NCBI RefSeq assembly: GCF_000938255.1
Contig: NZ_JYMR01000052.1
Location: 496,001-560,000, forward strand
Direction: 5' to 3'
Length of the DNA: 64,000 nt
Origin: Bradyrhizobium sp. LTSP849
GTDB taxonomy: Bacteria; Pseudomonadota; Alphaproteobacteria; Rhizobiales; Xanthobacteraceae
Below are positions 61,722 through 64,000 of this stretch, in pieces. Under the pieces are notes generated by a model that saw only the letters and a list, made by a program, of their open reading frames with translations, was not told the origin of the DNA and searched no databases. The stretch's first letter is position 1; each line of letters opens with the position of its first letter. The position numbers and the translations under genes were made by a program.

Positions 61722-62639
61722 ATGTCGTTCCGCGCGCTCGACCTCAACCTCCTGAAAGTGTTCGAGGCGCTGATGACCGAAGGCAGCGTCACGCGCGCCG
61801 CGAGCGCGCTGACGATGACGCAGCCCGCCGTCAGCAATGCGCTGGCGCGGTTGCGCGACGCGCTCGGCGATCCCCTGTTCGTGCGATCGGGCACCGGGAT
61901 TCGTCCCACCCAGCGCGCCGTGGTGCTGTGGGAGCCGATTGGTGAAGCCCTGGAAAGCGTGCGCGGCGCGCTCGACGAGCAGGTGTTCGATGCCGGCCGC
62001 GCCCAGATCGAGTTCACCCTGTCGATGTCCGACTATGTGGCCTCGCTGGTCATGCCGAACCTCCTGAACCATCTCGGCGAGATCGCACCCAAAGCGCGCG
62101 TCCAAACCGTCCCCAACACTATCCTGGAGATCGCCGATCAGCTTGAGGATAATCTGGTCGATTGCGTGCTGAGCGTATACGTCAACGAGGCGCAGCAACC
62201 GACTGCCATTCGCTCACGCTCGCTCTGGACGGTCGACTATGCCTGCTTCATGCGGCGCGGCCACCCGCTCGCGGCCAAAAAGCGGCTGAGCACGCGCACA
62301 TTCCTCAACGCGAGGCATGTTGACGTGACTTTGGCCGGGAAGCGCATGCCGTCTTACGACCTCTTCCTCGCCTCGCGCGGGCTCGCGCGCAATCTGGTCG
62401 CGACCGTCAATCATTACAGCGCCGCCTACGAGATCGTGCGGCAGTCCGATCTCATCGCCGTGCTGCCGAGCGATCTCCGCTCGCAGTCGCGCCATGCGCC
62501 GTTCCTGCAAGCGATGCCGCTTCCGCTCCAGGCGCCGGCACGTATCGTCAGCCTGTTCTGGCACCAGCGCAATGACACCGTGCCCGCGCAGCGCTGGCTG
62601 CGCGAGACCCTGGTCGGGATGTTCGCCAGATCGGACTGA
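61722..62639 (+). CDS. LysR-family transcriptional regulator
   Basis: A protein of 305 residues: RALDLNLLKVFEALMTEGSVTRAASALTMTQPAVSNALARLRDALGDPLFVRSG is the LysR winged-helix N-terminus; the rest is a periplasmic-binding-like co-inducer domain (LEDNLVDCVLSVYVNEAQQPTAIRSRSLWTVDYACFMRRGHPLA). Likely activates the divergent MFS-GAF-hydrolase operon when its inducer is present. Start at ATG 61722; an ATG two codons earlier exists. Converges with the RidA gene. Confidence 0.93.
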   Translation: MSFRALDLNLLKVFEALMTEGSVTRAASALTMTQPAVSNALARLRDALGDPLFVRSGTGIRPTQRAVVLWEPIGEALESVRGALDEQVFDAGRAQIEFTLSMSDYVASLVMPNLLNHLGEIAPKARVQTVPNTILEIADQLEDNLVDCVLSVYVNEAQQPTAIRSRSLWTVDYACFMRRGHPLAAKKRLSTRTFLNARHVDVTLAGKRMPSYDLFLASRGLARNLVATVNHYSAAYEIVRQSDLIAVLPSDLRSQSRHAPFLQAMPLPLQAPARIVSLFWHQRNDTVPAQRWLRETLVGMFARSD

Positions 62640-62644
62640 CCGGG

Positions 62645-62992
62645 TCAGCCCTTCAGCGCGGTGACCACCACCTCGATCAGCGCGCTGCCGCCGAGATCGG
62701 CGACACCGACGGTGGCGCGGGTCGGCAGATCGTCACCGAAGAACTCGGTCCAGGCCGCGTCCATCTCCTTCTTCTTGGAAAGATCCGTGACGAAGATCGA
62801 CGCACTGACGATTCGGGTCTTGTCGGTCCCCGCTTCCTTCAGATAGCCGGCGATCTTGCCGAGAATGTTGCGGGTCTGGTCGCCCATGGACACGGACGTG
62901 TCGTCGGCGATGGTGCCACCGACGAAGACGAAGCCGTTGGCTTCGACGGCGCGGTGCATGATGGGCGTGCGGACGCTGCGGGTGATGCTCAT
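62645..62992 (-). CDS. RidA-family (YjgF) deaminase-like protein
   Basis: A protein of 115 residues: NGFVFVGGTIADDTSVSMGDQTRNILGKIAGYLKEAG and LPTRATVGVADLGGSALIEVVVTALK. The Arg in PTRATVG and the Glu in LIEVVV are the active-site residues of RidA proteins. RidA deaminates reactive imines and enamines, such as those released by amine oxidases. It lies 15 bp past the oxidase gene on the same strand. Confidence 0.93.
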   Translation of the reverse strand: MSITRSVRTPIMHRAVEANGFVFVGGTIADDTSVSMGDQTRNILGKIAGYLKEAGTDKTRIVSASIFVTDLSKKKEMDAAWTEFFGDDLPTRATVGVADLGGSALIEVVVTALKG

Positions 62993-63007
62993 GATGTCCT
63001 CGTGTTG

Positions 63008-64000
63008 CTAAAGCGTGGAAGGATGGAAGCGGTCGATGCCGAGATCGCTGACGCGCGTCTGGGTGCCGCCGTTGACGATCAGCTCCGCCATCACGGCGCC
63101 GGCGCCGGGGCCGAGCTGAAAGCCGTGCAGCGAGAAGCCGAACTGGTGATAGAGGCCCTTGTGACGGCTGCTCGGGCCGAACACGGGAATGTCGTCCTTC
63201 ATCTTGGCCTCGATGCCGGCCCAGGCCCGCATGATCGTCGCATCGCGCATCACGGGAAACAGCTCGAACACGGTGCGGGCGCTGATCGCGAGGCTCTTCC
63301 AGTCCAGCACGGTCTCGTTGCGATCCTGATAGGGCGTTGCGAGATGACCGCCGCCGATCAGCACGGTGCCGTTCTTGAATTGCTTGAAGGAAAGCTTTCG
63401 CCCGCGCAGGATCACGACGGGATCGATGAAGTGCGGCACGCGCGAGGTGATCATCAGCATCGGCGCCACGGTCTCGACCGGAACGGGCTCGCCGAGCGCG
63501 GCGGCGATCTTGCCGGCCCAGGCACCGGCGGCATTGACCAGCACCGGCGCGGCAAAGGTCTCGATGCCGACATCGACATGCCAGAGGCCATCGCTGTAGC
63601 GGATGTTGCTGGCGGCCACGCCCTCACGCACGGTGGCGCCGAGCTGCTCGGCCTTGCGGCGGAACGCGGTCGTCGTCTGCGCCGGATTGGCGGCACCGTC
63701 GCGGCGTGAGACGACGCCGCCGGGACAGGTCTCGGAGACAGCAGGCACCAGCCGCTGCAACTCGGCCCCGTCGATCAATTCCTCATGAGTGAAGCCGAGC
63801 GCGTTCAGCTCGGCGACGCGTGCGCGGCAGACGGCGAGTTCTTCTTCGTTTTCCGCGACCAGAACCTGACCGTAGCTTTCAAAACTGCAATCGTCATCGA
63901 CGAGCTCTGAAATCTTCTCCCATATCCCCATCGAGCGGATCGAGAGCGGGATCTCGGGAATGTGCCGTGCCAGTTGGCGCACGCCGCCGGCGTTGACGCC
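63008..64000 (-). CDS. FAD-dependent amine/amino acid oxidase (DAO family), N-terminus outside the window
   Basis: The frame is open to the window edge, 331 residues. AGGVRQLARHIPEIPLS, EELIDGAELQRLVPAVSE, VLVNAAGAWAGKIAAALGEPVPVETVAP and the C-terminal HQFGFSLHGFQLGPGAGAVMAELIVNG are typical of glycine/sarcosine/D-amino acid oxidases; the GxGxxG FAD motif would be in the missing N-terminus. Oxidises an amine to an imine, which RidA, encoded just downstream, would hydrolyse. Substrate unknown. Confidence 0.88.
   Translation of the reverse strand, partial: GVNAGGVRQLARHIPEIPLSIRSMGIWEKISELVDDDCSFESYGQVLVAENEEELAVCRARVAELNALGFTHEELIDGAELQRLVPAVSETCPGGVVSRRDGAANPAQTTTAFRRKAEQLGATVREGVAASNIRYSDGLWHVDVGIETFAAPVLVNAAGAWAGKIAAALGEPVPVETVAPMLMITSRVPHFIDPVVILRGRKLSFKQFKNGTVLIGGGHLATPYQDRNETVLDWKSLAISARTVFELFPVMRDATIMRAWAGIEAKMKDDIPVFGPSSRHKGLYHQFGFSLHGFQLGPGAGAVMAELIVNGGTQTRVSDLGIDRFHPSTL

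Overview
The window is high-GC alphaproteobacterial chromosome, most likely Bradyrhizobium or a close relative. Three things point there: strong G/C third-position bias; several families of palindromic intergenic repeats of the kind scattered through Bradyrhizobium genomes (ends such as GTAGGGTGGGCAAAG or GTCGTCCCGGCGAAGGCC); and the gene content (dctA, a Tol-Pal/CpoB/TilS/FtsH block, a Flp pilin, DUF2852/TetR, DUF1488 and HWE-type kinase genes). No rRNA, tRNA, CRISPR array, prophage or complete insertion sequence was seen. All identifications are by eye from sequence motifs.

Layout. 0-6.4 kb: a TetR regulator cut by the window edge, three polytopic glycosyltransferase-like membrane proteins, one Flp pilin, and a decayed copy of the end of one membrane protein. 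6.5-9.4 kb: an acyltransferase-3 gene of atypical composition between a broken and an intact copy of the 3' end of a branched-chain-amino-acid-type substrate-binding protein gene. 9.5-22.4 kb: a long minus-strand block tolQ-tolR-tolA-tolB, then a GGDEF/EAL protein and a FeeM-like N-acyl amino acid synthase, then pal-cpoB-tilS-ftsH-DUF3052. 22.8-28 kb: parDE, an SDR, cysE, DUF2852 with its probable TetR regulator, two DGPF/YCII-type proteins and a SnoaL-like protein. 28-40 kb: two chemoreceptors (one soluble with three PAS repeats, one membrane-bound), cupin, SDR, small membrane proteins, and a VOC / SRPBCC / ECF-sigma / DGPF group. 40-50 kb: TetR-GST, hydantoinase A/B, a sirtuin, a trimeric-autotransporter-like adhesin, a histidine kinase with two overlapping micro-ORFs, and DUF1488. 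50-58 kb: SDR plus an NCS2 purine/pyrimidine permease divergent from dctA, another SDR, an ABC-F protein and a TPR protein. 58-64 kb: an apparent catabolic island (amidohydrolase, GAF protein, MFS transporter, LysR, RidA, FAD amine oxidase).

How genes work together. The Tol-Pal block maintains the outer membrane and cell-division constriction; its tolQRAB part ends at a clear terminator after tolB, and pal-cpoB has its own terminator. Two signalling genes sit between the two halves. The DUF2852 promoter and the start of the neighbouring TetR gene carry 19-bp dyads of the same geometry, suggesting the TetR protein controls both. The sigma factor and its DGPF partner overlap by 4 bp, the known ECF-DGPF arrangement. 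In the catabolic island the MFS and GAF genes overlap by 4 bp, the amidohydrolase follows 12 bp later, and the LysR gene diverges from them.

No obviously new multi-gene defence or mobile system was found. The most interesting leads are the acyltransferase exchange scar, the signalling pair inside Tol-Pal, the TetR/DUF2852 operator pair, the coupled micro-ORFs upstream of the HWE kinase, and the GAF-containing catabolic cluster.
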